DNA of 64,000 nt from Malaya genurostris. Lineage: Eukaryota; Arthropoda; Insecta; Diptera; Culicidae. Each line of letters starts with the position of its first letter. Within the stretch, counting starts at the first letter, position 1. The stretch is from contig NC_080571.1 of assembly GCF_030247185.1 (NCBI RefSeq), forward strand, positions 70,222,172-70,286,171, given 5' to 3'. A program made the position numbers and the translations under genes. Below the pieces are notes generated by a model. That model made no database searches. It was not told where the DNA came from and worked only from the letters and a program-made list of their open reading frames with translations. Shown piece after piece: positions 45,831 to 57,576 of this stretch.

Positions 45831-46928
45831 TAAAGACTGTCCCAGAAAGTATGGACGCAACCGAAAACCGCTGCTATTTCGCAATGGTTCAGAATCTGTT
45901 AATTTTTATGGCTGCGTCCTGTTGTTTACACTCTTCTCTAACCACTTGTGCAGTTGTTTATTCGTTTTCATTAGTTTCTTTCGAAATGCGTGTACTTTCA
46001 GCAGAACAACGTCGAAAAATGGTGAACAAATGGTGCACAGAACGCGGACTGTCACTGAGAAAGATAGCAAAAATGGAAGGAGTAAGTGAAAAAGACGTGC
46101 GAAATGCAATCAGGAAGTTCGGTGAGGATAACCTTTGAGGATAAACCGGAAACGGGTCGAAAAAAAGGTCCTGCTAACCCTCAGTTGGATAAACGTATAC
46201 CGAAGGCGTTCGAGCAAAAGAAGAAGGTTTCAGTTCGGGATGTGGCCAAAAAAGTGGGCTTTTCGCAGTCAAATGTTCTTCGTGCTAAAGAACGTTTGAA
46301 TCTTCAAGCCTATAAGAAGCAGAAACAACCAAAACGTAGTCCGAAACAAGAAGCATCGATCAGGCCGAGGGTTCGAAAGCTGTACAATACGATTCTTGCT
46401 GGAAATTTTAACTGCATAATCATGGACGACGAAACTTACGTGAAACTCTATTACAAATCCTTGCCGGGACCACAATATTATACGGCGAGAAGGGCAAGTG
46501 TTAAACCAGTCCGAGACATCGATTCAAGTCGAAAAATTTGGTAAGAAAGCTATGGTCTGGCAAGCAATTTGTAGCTGCGGTAAGATCTCGAAACCCTTCA
46601 TCACCACTGAACAGCGAAATATACATCAAGGAATGTTTACAAAAACGACTTCTACCCATGATTCGAAGCCACAAGGATCCTGTTGTCTTCAGGCCAGATC
46701 TTGCTTCTTGCCACTACTCAAAATCAACGGTAGAATGGTATACTACCAAAAATGTCACTTTCGTCCCAAAAGACATGAATCCACCAAATTGCCCACAACT
46801 TCGACCAATTGAGGAATTTTGGACATTAACGAAGGCACATCTTAGGAAACAAGTCGCGACAGCCGGAACCATTCAACAGTTCGAAAAAGATTGAAAAAAA
46901 AGTGCCAAGAATTGTACGAGTTTACTTA
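45831..46928 (+). mobile_element. DD37E (ITm-type) transposon, copy 1
   Basis: The left end resembles a Tc1/mariner-type terminus (ACTGTCCCAGAAAGTATGGA at about 45836). The right inverted end is not found; a MITE lies directly after the transposase tail. Related to the minus-strand element at 54891-56116. Confidence 0.7.
45986..46894 (+). pseudogene. DD37E transposase, frameshifted
   Basis: It starts MRVLSAEQRRKMVNKWCTER at 45986 with a helix-turn-helix (LRKIAKMEGVSEKDVRNAI). After a shift near 46130 the second half of the DNA-binding domain follows, then the first catalytic Asp in IIMDDETYVKLYYKSLPGPQ. After further shifts near 46500 and 46620 come QVEKFGKKAMVWQAIC, the second Asp in VVFRPDLASCHYSKS, and the Glu in PQLRPIEEFW, with 37 residues between them. 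All three catalytic residues remain, but about three frameshifts and a TGA at the end kill it. Confidence 0.9.
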
Positions 46929-47087
46929 TGGCGTTTTTCATTGAGAAACACTGGTGGCGTGGATTGCTCTGGTTTTGCACTCTCGAGCAGAAATGGCAAT
47001 GAAACACCGTCAAAATATTGCATTTATGCTCGAAAGTGCAAAATCAGAGCAATCCACGCCACCAGTGTTTCTCAATGAAAAACGGCA
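46929..47087. mobile_element. 159-bp foldback MITE, TTA target site
   Basis: Near-perfect inverted arms of ~73 bp starting TGGCGTTTTTCATTGAGAAA, with one to four mismatches, and TTA on both sides (46926-46928 and 47088-47090). A TTA duplication is typical of PIF/Harbinger elements. It sits in the tail of the DD37E element. A solo end lies near 22354. Confidence 0.85.
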
Positions 47088-47090
47088 TTA

Positions 47091-47718
47091 GTCCCGGCAT
47101 TAACCTCTCTGTGGTCGTTCACCGGGATGCCACAAAATTTAATCTTCGTGTGGAAATTCCATGAACATCGAACACGCGAACAAAGAATTTAGACTCTGTT
47201 CGCCTTAATTCAGTAATTTCAGCTGTGGGTCATTGGGTTGTCATTCACTACGCCTTCTAATTATTCGAATACCACTGTAGCTACTCAAAACTAGTCAAAA
47301 TTTCACTGGACCTTTATGCGGCGTGAAAACTGGTATACAACGAGGTCTTTTTTACGCTGTTTTTTATGCGGTTTTGTTTTACGCGTCTTTTTTATGCGAA
47401 TTAAAAAAGTTACGCGTTTCTTCTTTACATAGATTTCCAAAGTGAAAGCAGATTTCCGAAGTTAAGTGGTTTTTATGTGAATTTTCAAATTATACGGTTT
47501 TCTTGTTTTGTCTAAAAAATGTATGAAAGGTCGAGATCTCCCCGGTAACCAATAAGCACATACTAATGCCGCATTACGACAGCAAATAATAGCTAATTGG
47601 CCTTTTAATCGCACTTGAGACTGAATTAATGCCGAGTTTGGCAAAATATGCGGCAAATCATAGATAATGCTTATTTATGACTGGTGTGCATTATGAACGC
47701 TGAGTTCTGATTGATTTA
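47091..47718. repeat. ATGCG/ACGCG minisatellite within unassigned sequence
   Basis: From about 47333 to 47520, repeats of the type TTTTTTATGCGAATT, GTTACGCG and CAGATTTCCGAAGTTA match the family at 37.5, 56.4 and 61.3 kb. The start TATACAACGAGGTCTTTTTT resembles the MITE terminus at 37490. Nothing recognised in the rest. Confidence 0.6.
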
Positions 47719-48670
47719 CCTTATGATCAAAAAAGAACCGGAATTTTCATTTTAAAATTCCCGCGCTTGTCCAATCGGTTAACTTTTATTCTCTCAACGT
47801 TGGCAACATTTTTATACACATTCTGTTAAATTTTGACGCATATCGTACGATTAGTTTTTGTTTGGCGTCTATACAAAGAAGTTGAAAAATTTTCGTGTGG
47901 CGATTTTTATAATGGATGAAAATTTAGAACAACGGCTCGCCTTCGAAGCGCCATTCGGTCGATTGTTGTGCGGTTTCGACGTCATATTCATAGATCCACA
48001 CCTCATCACCAGTTATGATGTATTCGACGAATGTGGGATCACTAGCTGCGTTGGAAATCATCTCTTTGGCCACATCAACACGACGCTGTTTTTGAATGAA
48101 ATTCAGCTTTTTGGGCACCAGCCGAGAAGCGACACGTTTCAAACCCAAAACATCAGTTAAAATGTGTTCGGCTGATCCATAAGAGATGCCCAACAACACA
48201 GCAATCTCTCTAATTGGTACAGAACGATTTTGCAACACGATTTGCTTCGCCTATTCAATGTTTTCTTCAGTAACAGATGTTGTTGGGAGGCCAGGGATCT
48301 CATCATGATCCAAGCTTGTACGACCACCTTTGAAGCGTTTATACCACTCGTATGCCTATGTTTTTCCTAGACACGATTCACCAAAGGCCTTTCCTAACAT
48401 TTTCAACGTTTCGGAACACTTAAATCCATTTGCAACACAAAATTTGATGCTCGCACGTTGTTCTAAATTTTCATCCATTAAAAAATCGCCACACGAAAAT
48501 TTTTCAACTTCTTTGTATAGACGCCAAACAAAAACTAATCGTACGATATGCGTCAAAATTTGACAGAATGTGTATAAAAGTGTTGCCAACGTTGAGAGAA
48601 TAAAAGTTTACCGATTGGACAAGCGCGGGAATTTTAAAATGAAAATTCCGGTTCTTTTTTGATCATAAGG
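47719..48670. mobile_element. mariner copy B, head-to-head palindromic rearrangement
   Basis: Both termini are the same 5' end of the mariner seen at 9905: the left arm 47719-47934 carries the 5' UTR and the first codons (MDENLEQR) on the plus strand, and the right arm 48456-48670 carries them on the minus strand. TA flanks both sides (47717-47718 and 48671-48672). The 3' end of the element is absent. Flanking TA on such a form suggests it transposed as a unit. Confidence 0.85.
47935..48478 (-). pseudogene. mariner transposase N-terminal half (copy B)
   Basis: From ATG at 48478 it reads MDENLEQRASIKFCVANGF, then the helix-turn-helix and GRTSLDHDEIPG, RSVPIREIAVLLGISYG and LVPKKLNFIQKQRR, to the first catalytic Asp in ITGDEVWIYEYD. 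It ends at the inversion junction after WRFEGEPLF. Two TAG codons interrupt the frame (after SCLGKT, and after EENIE). The second and third Asp are absent. Confidence 0.85.
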
Positions 48671-48672
48671 TA

Positions 48673-51600
48673 CAACAGATGAGCTTTCAGATTGCAGATA
48701 TGAAGCTATAAGCAACAATTTCTACTAAGCAGCATGTTCATCTGTTATGCCAAATGACTGTTATGCCAAATGACTGTTATGTCAAATAGCCATTATTCCA
48801 AACGGCCTTTTTGTCGAGATAACACTAGATCTCGATGTGTTATGAATTTTTGAAGACATTCGGTCAAATTTATAACGAATATAAATTTGTTTTTTTTTAT
48901 TATTTTCTGCCATATTGCTTCCTGTTTGTACAAATAATAAATTTTGAATTTTTTATACAAACCATAAATTATGAATCACAACGACTTGACGAGTTGATGG
49001 TAAATAGATCCATTATTATTCTAGTGATAACTTCTGAATTTTTTTTCGAATTTTTTTTCAACTTTTATTAAAAGTACTGAAGCGCAGCCACTAAAAAACT
49101 TTTTAAACACACGAGTTACAGATTTTGTTATGTGCACAAATTTACTTACTTTTAGCCATTATAAGTCTAGTACAAATCAACGAATAACAGAGTCGCCTAT
49201 ATTCTCTAAATACTACCAACTAAGGTTATAATGCACAATCTGTATATAATATGTATAGACTGAACTTATTTACAACAAGCTCTCAAAGTTAATGCAACAT
49301 CGTTGAAGTATAATACGAGTAACGGGTATCGTAAGTTATTACCTTACGTAACAACTGCTACCAGTAAAAAATCAAACGATGTAAAATTATCTATTTCTGC
49401 ACGTATTTGTCTATCAGAAAGCTCAATCAAGACACGAGTTTCGATGATGAATCAAGACGTTTTGATATTTCGATAATTGCTTTTGTTCTATTATTTGGGC
49501 GTAAAAAATCGAAATTATTCCTCGATTCTCCCGCTTTAAAATAACATCTTGTATTAGTAAAGCTTGAAACGATTTGATTTTGTTGGTGATTTTTAACAAC
49601 AAAATCCCTACCGCATTTTTTATCTTAAGATAGATAAGACGTTTTGATGTTTGAGGAAGATCCAAGTGAAATCAAACTTCGAATATTTCAGGAACTACAG
49701 ACTGAATACAAAAAAGAAAACCAAATCCTAGGACAGGACCTGACAATTGTTAATCCACTTCTAGGACCAGTTTCGGACCAGCTCGTGATTGGTTGAAATT
49801 GACATAAGCAAGTACAAGTTGTTGAAATCAATATTACTGCAGGGTGGTAGAAAAAGTGTTGTCAGTATCGTCAGTAACAATGTAGCTTGATATTGGATAT
49901 TTTATTTTTCGGATCATCTTTTCAAAATTATTAATTTCAATGGGATTCAACTTCAATTTGTTTTTAAGTCCTGTCAATGCGGAAAGTATACGAGTACATT
50001 TAACAATCACTGGTGATACAAAGAGAAAGCCTGAAATCACGGAGTGTGATATGGACGAGAATATTGATTATGTTGGTTGAGAATAGCACCGAATCTTTGG
50101 ATACTTCTGTGTTATTATTTTTCTCAAATAGAATATGTTGAATACTTTAGTTAATAAAACTGCAAAAATTAATTACCCAAAAATGAGTGTTTTTAGAAAG
50201 CTGTTTCAACTAAACGTTTTCTTCAAAACAAACATCTGATCAAAATGAATCCAGAGCTATATTTTTGACCGATATAACATTTGTCTAAGTGTTTTCAAAT
50301 GATAAATAATCGCATGTTATAAGAGGAGAAAGTTTTCAGAATGAATCATTATCTCTACTGGCAACAATGATCTCGAGGCATTTATTATTTACAGCAGGGA
50401 GCAACCGGAATAAGAAGAGAAATATTTTTCTGGAAAAAGAAGCCAGTTGTCTGGGCCTGTCCTAGACAAAATCCAAAAACCTAACGACAGAAGATTAAAT
50501 TCTATACATGGCTTCAAGAATTTCGGTGAAGTCCTGTCAATCGACAGCCGAAATGGAATTAATTGTAATCATGAAGATGATGATCATATTTCAAAACCGG
50601 ATCCTATTTTATAATACGAAATATTTTCCAAATCAACTAGATCGTTCGAAAATCGGATCCTGTTTTTAGAAATATTATTTCACAAAAAATCGTCCAACCA
50701 ACCAATCAATAATAAGAGTATGTCTAGGAAATCAATCACAACTGCAGAACAAGTTTCCTTCGGGCTTTGCGTTTTTTTTGCAAAAAAAAGAGGCAATTAC
50801 ATTTGCACCTATGTGCATAGTTGAATGTATCTACGCTCATTGAACTTCAAGTCGGCTGACTGCAGCTAGTGAAGCGTGCATTAGAAACCGGTCAGGAAAC
50901 TAGACGACATCAAAGTGAAGAGAGAAAAAAACCCGTTCCCAGCGCAATAGGCAACAAACGTGAAGATTGAATCTGCTCGGATCGTGAGTGTGAAAAGTAT
51001 GAAAACGCAATAAAATAAGAATGCAGTTCCGAATGGGCGGCAGACGATTCCAGTCAGATGGAATAATTAATGAAACGTTTTGTGTCGGTAGAATGAATGC
51101 TTCTGCGTCGGTAAAGTGACGATTATGACGCCGAGTTTGCCTTGTATCGTGGTGCTCAAACAATTCACACGAAACACATATTGCCACCAGAGATTGATTA
51201 TGCCTTCGAGTATTCTCAGTTCGATGACGCACTAATCGACAATCTGTCCATCATATTGTTCGGCTGTTGCGTATAGTAATATAGGCGGCAATTTGTTTCG
51301 TGCTATATCATTTTCTCATCACTGACAAATATGCTTGAACGACAGACTGCACATTATCGGCGAACGATAAAATCGTGACAGGTACCAGATTCGACGGTCG
51401 TCCCTGATTTTCTCGGCCGAGTTCGCAAGTGGCGAAGAATTTTTTTTTTCAATTTTGAACCATTCACTCAATTGTGTTTCAGGAATTTTGCTTTTTCTTG
51501 GAGACCAATCACGACAAAACATTCGAGTTTGACGCCCACGAGATTCCATTTTGGCACTCGTTTGTTCGTTGACTCAAAGCATGGAAAACGCCCGAAATTA

Positions 51601-52215
51601 AATTTGTGAGTAAAGTCCCATCGTTTTGCTTTTATTCTGGAATTGAGTCTGAAACATGGTGAACTAATAACATAAATGAGATTTTCGTATACAATCAATT
51701 CAAGATGATAGTAAAAAGCATACCCAAAGGATGGCTTTTCTAAACGAGATTACCTTATTTCACCTTCCACATGTACATAGATGCCATTCACTTTCTTTCT
51801 CATTTATAGTCTATGGAAATAGAACCATTGCGAAGACAATAAGTCAAAGGTACCTTTTATTCTTTCCAATCATCGACTGACATCCTCGATGAAGAAAAGC
51901 CAGCAACCAACAAATTTACGCTTCTATAGAATGTCAAATATCAATGGTTTCGGTTTACTTTTACTCTTCAAAAGCAAAAGCTTTCCGTATGAATTACTTT
52001 GATTCGTTCAAAAAAATGTGCACATCAAGAAGAATAGATAGAAAGAGTGTGACAAAATTGGACCTTGCGCATCGACCATCTAAATCGGAGCCGCGGCCAA
52101 CATGTACATGAAATCATCTTCAGCATGAAAAGCACAAATTAGTCATATTAATATCTGCAATTCTCCAAGTTGCTCGAAACAAAACATTTACACACGAAAA
52201 CCAAAGAAAACCTTT
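48673..52215. other. No gene recognised; one short tandem repeat
   Basis: TGTTATGCCAAATGAC repeats about four times at 48743-48808 with a 16-bp period and increasing divergence. A GGATCCT-containing ~34-bp block is directly repeated near 50600 and 50655. The remaining frames are short and lack domains. Confidence 0.4.
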
Positions 52216-52352
52216 TTCAATCCGCCTAGTGGTGTAATTATGTTCTTCTCATATTACTTATGTTTTCAAAAATATCACTCGAAGATTCTGTCAAGAAATT
52301 TTTGTTTCAATCTTGAATAAATAAGAATAGGTAAAATGAGAAACTTTCTTTG

Positions 52353-53711
52353 TGATGTGATGTGATGTGAAGTGAAGCCACCATCAGTTCAAAGACTTGC
52401 CAGTGGATGCGGGTAGACTTACAGTAGCCCCGATATGACTCATCCATTCACCTTCATACTAGCTGTTTCCGAAAAGCGAACAAAAAGGGTTGGGCGGATA
52501 TGTAGGTAGAGTCACTTACTCGTATTCCGCGGGAATAAAAGATGCTCTTCCAACCATAATATCGAGTGCATGGATGAAGCATATCGCTATACATGCTTGA
52601 ACCCGTCTGATGGTTTGTTTGAGAAGGGCGCGTCAGACTCATTTCAAACCTTCAGAAGGAAACAAGTTTCCTTCAAGTGATTTGGGCTGGCTATCCACAA
52701 TCCCTCGTCCAGTCATCAATTCGTCCGATGCCCTGATGCTCCCTCCCCTTTACGCCCCCGTGCAAAATGTTTTATATTGATAAATACAATGAAACATAGT
52801 GTAATGAAATTAATATAACATAAAATGATATAATAGATTACAAAATAATATAATATAACATAATATAATATAATACAATGTCATACAATATAATATATTA
52901 TAAAACAATATATAAAATAGCAGTTAATGTAGAGTGTCAGTTATGCTCTTCTATCTTCGCAATACTGCAGGAAGTAGAATATTTCTATTCTAATAACAAT
53001 AATATGCACAACTATAAAAATAATATATGTTATTATTATTGATGACAAATTAATAATAATAACAATAAATATAATAATGAAAATAATAATAAAAAACAAT
53101 ATAATATAGTACAATGAAATATATAATAAATAATAGAATGAATAAAATGATATGTTGCGATATGCTGTGATATTATATTACTTGAATTTATATGTCATTT
53201 CTCATCCTCTCATTCAACGCATTCCCTCGACCAATTGTCACCACAGACACACGTGTAGGCATGAAACAGGAACCAGTGAGGACCAAGCTCACCTTGTGAC
53301 GACCGTGATAGTTAGTTAAAAGATTACTTTAAAAATGATAACTTATAAGGAAAACAAATTTATATTTTGCGCAGAGGTACGTAGTACTACTCATAATAAA
53401 CCCTATAATATAATATAATAATATAATACAACATAATATAATAGAATACAATATAATATAATATAATATAATATAACATAATATAATATAATATAATATA
53501 ATATAATATAATATAATATAATATAATAAAATATAATATAATACAATATAATATGATATAATGCAATGTAGTATAATACCATACAACATAGTATATAATA
53601 ACATAAAATAGTGTAAGACGATAATATATGAAACAATATGCTATGATACAATATAACAGTTAATGTCGCAGTGTAAGTTACGCTCTTCTAATAATAATAA
53701 TAATAATAATG

Positions 53712-53745
<34 letters not shown>

Positions 53746-53965
53746 ATGATGTAATAAACAACAGAATTATATGTTGTAATATACTATGATAAACATTGCA
53801 CTTTAGGATGGGCTTCAACCTACAAGCCATTTCGCACCCTCTCATTCTGCTACTAACGCAGAAGGCGATAGCACCCAGTCGACGCCGTTCTATTGACCAA
53901 ATGACGCTCGAGGAGGCGTGAGATAGGGACTTGTGAGGACTTAGTTATCTCACCTTTTGACGACC
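52353..53965 (-). mobile_element. 1.6-kb non-coding element with 22-bp target duplication, copy 2
   Basis: The flanking direct repeats at 52331-52352 and 53966-53987 are identical over 22 bp (beginning GTAAAATGAG). The element runs from TGATGTGATGTGATGTGAAG to CACCTTTTGACGACC. It is highly similar to copy 1 outside the microsatellites, which differ in length ((ATAAT)n about 53403-53560, (AAT)n about 53690-53745). Long Ile/Leu/Tyr frames here are only the microsatellite translated. Confidence 0.9.
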
Positions 53966-54890
53966 GTAAAATGAGAAACTTTCTTTGGGTATAAACTAAC
54001 ATAACATTTTCGATATGTAAACAGTTCAAGCCAATAATTTTTTTTCGATATTTTTGCATCGTCGCACTAAATGATTAGACACACTTTACCCTATAGTTCT
54101 GGAACCGGAAGTCGAATCCGGATGAAATTTAACAGCAATCTATGAGACTATAGGAACTTTCATTTGAGCCTAAGTTTGTGGAAATCGATCAAGTCATCTC
54201 TGAGAAAATTGAGTGAGCCTCGTTTTGAAATTTTTAACCACTATTTCTGATACTTCTGGAACCGGAAAAAGGGCACCGGTATAGTCGAAGTCGGTTTGTT
54301 TAGTAAGTTACTAATATAGCCTATAAATTAAATCAGCTATGAGTCAAATTTAGAAGAATTTTACCCTGTTTTGCATCGTCGCTCTAAATGACTGTGTGCA
54401 ATTTTAAACACACTTTACCCTATGAAAGCATGATGAAATTCAATAGCAACCTATAGGACTATGAGATTTTCTATTACATAAGTGACATTGGTTGAACTTA
54501 CTCACACCAACATTGCTCAGCTCGATGGACTGTGTCGAATGGTATAGAACAATTTTCACTAGTTAATTTTTCAAGTGATTGTATAAACTTTCTACATGAG
54601 AAAGGTAATAAGTGTACTTTTATAGAAAAGCTTCGTTATCATGATTTTGTGATAATACTAACAAGTTGGTAAAAATTGAATAAAAAATTTACAGATTTAC
54701 ATAATTTTCATCAGAAAAATATAGATTTAAATGTGGCAACCATGCACACTATGCGAAGTTGAACAAAGCACGCTACGGACGGATCAAAACCGGTAGTGTT
54801 TTCTTCTTCCGTACCGCACGTACCGACGCGTACCAGTTTTGTATCGTTACTTTGAATGTCCATTTGGATGTTTTGACACTTATCGCCCTA

Positions 54891-56116
54891 AGGAGTATAT
54901 CGAAAATAAGCTATCCACAAATTTTTCTTTCAAATTATGATAAAAAACGATATTTTGTTCAAACTAAAAATTGATCCTTTATTGTACGAGGTTAAACTTG
55001 AGCATAATCTTCATCAAGTTCCGGACTAGTATTGAATTGCATTTTTGGACGCTTGAGTCCAAATTTTTTTGAACTCCTGCATGTTCCCAGCTGCCTTACC
55101 AGTCTTTTTGAAGACCCTCTACACGATTGCCCAGTAACGTTCGATGGGTCGAAGCTGAGGGCAATTTGGTGTACTGATATTTTTCTCTACGAAATTTATA
55201 CCCTAGAGTGGTTTTGTCATAGTGAGCCTACGCGAAATTCGGCCAAAGCAGTGGAGGTGTACTATGCTTCTTATATAAAAGCAGTAATCTCTTCTTGAGA
55301 CACTCAGATCGATAGATTTCTGCATTTATAGTTTCGGTAGTGTAAAAAATGGTTGATTTTAAACCGCAGAAACATATTGCTTGCCATATCAGTACCTTTC
55401 GACCGAATTTCTCCACTTGAATCGACCTGTCCGCATCGCTCACATCTTCCCCAACGACGACAGTACAGTATTGTGGACCTGAAAGGATTTTTGAGTCCTC
55501 CTTTACATAAGTCTCATCGTCCATCAAAACGCATGCATCCATACCCTGCAAAAGACGCGAATACAATTTCCGGGCCCTTATTGCTGCTCGCTTCTTCTGT
55601 TTTACACTTTGTTTCGAGATTTTCTGCTTCTCGTAGGTCTTCAGGTGATTTAGCCATTTGCTACGCTGGATAATTCCGTCTCTCACTCCTGCTTTTTTGG
55701 CCAAATCACGTATTGACATTGATTTATTCTTCATGATTAGAGATTCCACTTTCTGATCCAACTTCGGGTTGGCAGAAACTGGTTTTCTGCCTCTTCCTGG
55801 TAGCTCATCCAAAGAATAGTGTTCCCCAAACTTATTAATGATGGTTTTAACACTGGCATAATGTATTCCAAACCGCTTCGCCAATTTTTGCATAGTAATA
55901 CCCTTCTTACTTAGCCATGTGCCCAGAACCTTAATTTTCACTTCCTTTTCAATACGCGACATTTTGAAAATGCAGAATTTCAACCGAACAAACAAGTAAA
56001 CAAACGAAAGCTGACAGCCAAACGCACAGCATGCTATGATCTGAGCATAAAAAACCATCACAAATACATGCGTACAACACAAACGTATGTGGATAGCATA
56101 TTTTAGATACACTCCT
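54891..56116 (-). mobile_element. DD37E (ITm-type) transposon, copy 2
   Basis: 1,226 bp with ~26-bp inverted ends (AGGAGTATATCGAAAATAAG at left; AGGAGTGTATCTAAAATATG read from the right) and TA at 54889-54890 and 56117-56118. It is inserted in a dispersed-repeat copy at CCCTA/TAATTCC. Nearly full length. Confidence 0.9.
55026..55962 (-). pseudogene. DD37E transposase with a catalytic-site substitution
   Basis: ATG at 55962 (MSRIEKEVKIKVLGTWLSKK). Two helix-turn-helix regions (MQKLAKRFGIHYASVKTII and SIRDLAKKAGVRDG) precede the first Asp in CVLMDDETYVKEDSK. The second Asp position reads WPNFA, where the other copy has RPDLA, so Asp appears changed to Asn. A stop follows and the frame shifts. 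The Glu is in CPQLRPIERYWAIV, and the protein would end KNAIQY at 55026. It is inactive by three criteria: D-to-N, nonsense and frameshift. Confidence 0.9.
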
Positions 56117-56384
56117 TATAATTCCGGAACCAGAAATCGGATCTGGCTGAAATGGCACCGTATCTTTTAAGACAATAAGATCTTTAATTTCAATCATGAT
56201 TTGTAAAAGTCGGTTCAACCCTTGCTAACAAATCAAAGTGAGTTCCGTTTTTGGAGCTTTTCTTCGCCATTATCGGTGCTTTCGGAAGCGGAAACTGGAG
56301 ACTAGTAGTCCAAAAGAAGTTTTATACATTCACTTCACACACTTGTGAAAAAATACTCAAATAATTAAAAACAATCACTTATCG

Positions 56385-56705
56385 CGGTGTTAAAGTGGAA
56401 CCGGAAATCGAAATTCGAAGATCAGTGTAGAAAAATAAACACACAAACGTCGAAAATCCACGTGGACAAAAGCCAGGTGACTTCGAAGATCTGCGTGAAA
56501 TGAAGCCGCGTTAGTTCGGGAATATACGCAAAAAAACCGCGTTACCTCACAAATCCGTGTAAAAAATGCCACGTAAGTTCTTTGTAGTGAAAAAATCGTG
56601 TAGCTTCGGGTATCAGCGTAACAAAATAACGAGTAAGTTCAAAGGCCCGAAAAAAAAACTTCGGAAATCAGTGTAGAAAAAACGGTCAAACGTCGGAAAT
56701 TCGTG
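56385..56705 (+). repeat. Degenerate ~33-bp minisatellite, left part
   Basis: Diverged repeats of the type AACTTCGGAAATC(C/A)GCGT followed by AGAAAAAA. It continues past the inserted DNA element at 61304-61680, so it was one array before that insertion. Confidence 0.7.
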
Positions 56706-56879
56706 TACACGCTCATTCAATGTTACTCTCAATTGAGTAATTTGTACTCATTTTTGCTTATTTATTCTACTCAGTTTCTAAATAGAGAACAAATGTTACT
56801 CACAGAGCTTTAAAAACGTTGTGTGAAAAAGTACGTTCAATTATTTTTGTATATCTATTCAAAGGAAATTTGAAGGAAA

Positions 56880-57155
56880 ATGGAGCAGGTTGGAGCCTTG
56901 GTAGATGATGAAGTCTATCGAAAATTAAAAGCTAATATTGTTATATCTCTTAATAAAAAAATGTGCGCAGCTGTTTCCATGATTGAAGGTTTTCGCTGCC
57001 ACTTTTGTGCAACCTTCGTTCCAGGATACGTGAGGGAGTTTAAAGATCATTTTCAACTTTCTGTGGAAAAACTACAAAATGTAAATAAGAGAACTTTCAA
57101 GAAAATGTTTTTAAAAAAATTGCATAGTTTTCAATTTACACGTAGTTTTGTTTAA
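56880..57155 (+). CDS. Unrecognised 91-codon frame with a CxxC motif
   Basis: ATG at 56880, stop at 57155, inside the TA-flanked DNA element and upstream of the LINE insertion. The sequence contains FRCHFCATFVPGYVREFKDH, a Cys-x2-Cys followed twelve residues later by a His pattern that recalls half a zinc finger, then a Lys-rich tail (KRTFKKMFLKK). It could be a captured host gene fragment, the remnant of an autonomous element's protein, or chance. No function is assigned. Confidence 0.3.
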   Translation: MEQVGALVDDEVYRKLKANIVISLNKKMCAAVSMIEGFRCHFCATFVPGYVREFKDHFQLSVEKLQNVNKRTFKKMFLKKLHSFQFTRSFV

Positions 57156-57576
57156 AGTAAAGAATTCTTTAGGTAATTCTAATGGTTTTTTTTTTCATAA
57201 ATACGTTTATTTCTTAAGGCAGTTTACATAAGTTTTTCTTCGCCGTAGCATCACTTTTACATAATATTCTTATCCTAATTTAATTCTAACATAGTCACAA
57301 CGTTTTGCATTTATTAAAACATATTCTCTTATTACTTAAATATCATCTTAGGTAACTCGTCATTAATTATGAAATCTACTCGGAAATATTATTTGAACCA
57401 AACGATTAACTTCTATAAATTATAAAATAAGCTGTTATTTTCAGACATTTTGTTAATAATTTCATAAACTGTTTCGAGTTTGTTTGTATCATTACATTAT
57501 TTTTATTCTAATTTAGCTATTGGTTGAACTCATGGACGCAGCTGGGATCAGAACTAAGTCTTGAAAGGGGCCTTTA

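Larger units (their letters stand above)
52216..56335 (-). repeat. Abundant dispersed repeat, long reversed copy with two insertions
   Basis: Pieces 52216-52352, 53966-54890 and 56117-56335 read as one minus-strand copy starting at CCGCCTAGTGGTGTAATTAT. They carry ACTTTCTTTGGGTATAAAC, repeated CACTTTACCCTATA and GGAACCGGAAGTCG blocks, TTCTTCTTCCGTACC and TCCGTTTTTGGAGCTTTTC. It is broken by the 1.6-kb non-coding element and by a DD37E transposon. It is the oldest layer here. Confidence 0.7.

Noticed and set aside
48743..48808. 16-bp repeats considered as a regulatory array
   Set aside because: Four decaying copies with no flanking gene; simple tandem duplication is sufficient.
53329..53651. 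Long minus-strand frames rich in Ile, Leu and Tyr
   Set aside because: They are the (ATAAT)n microsatellite translated in two frames; no coding signal.
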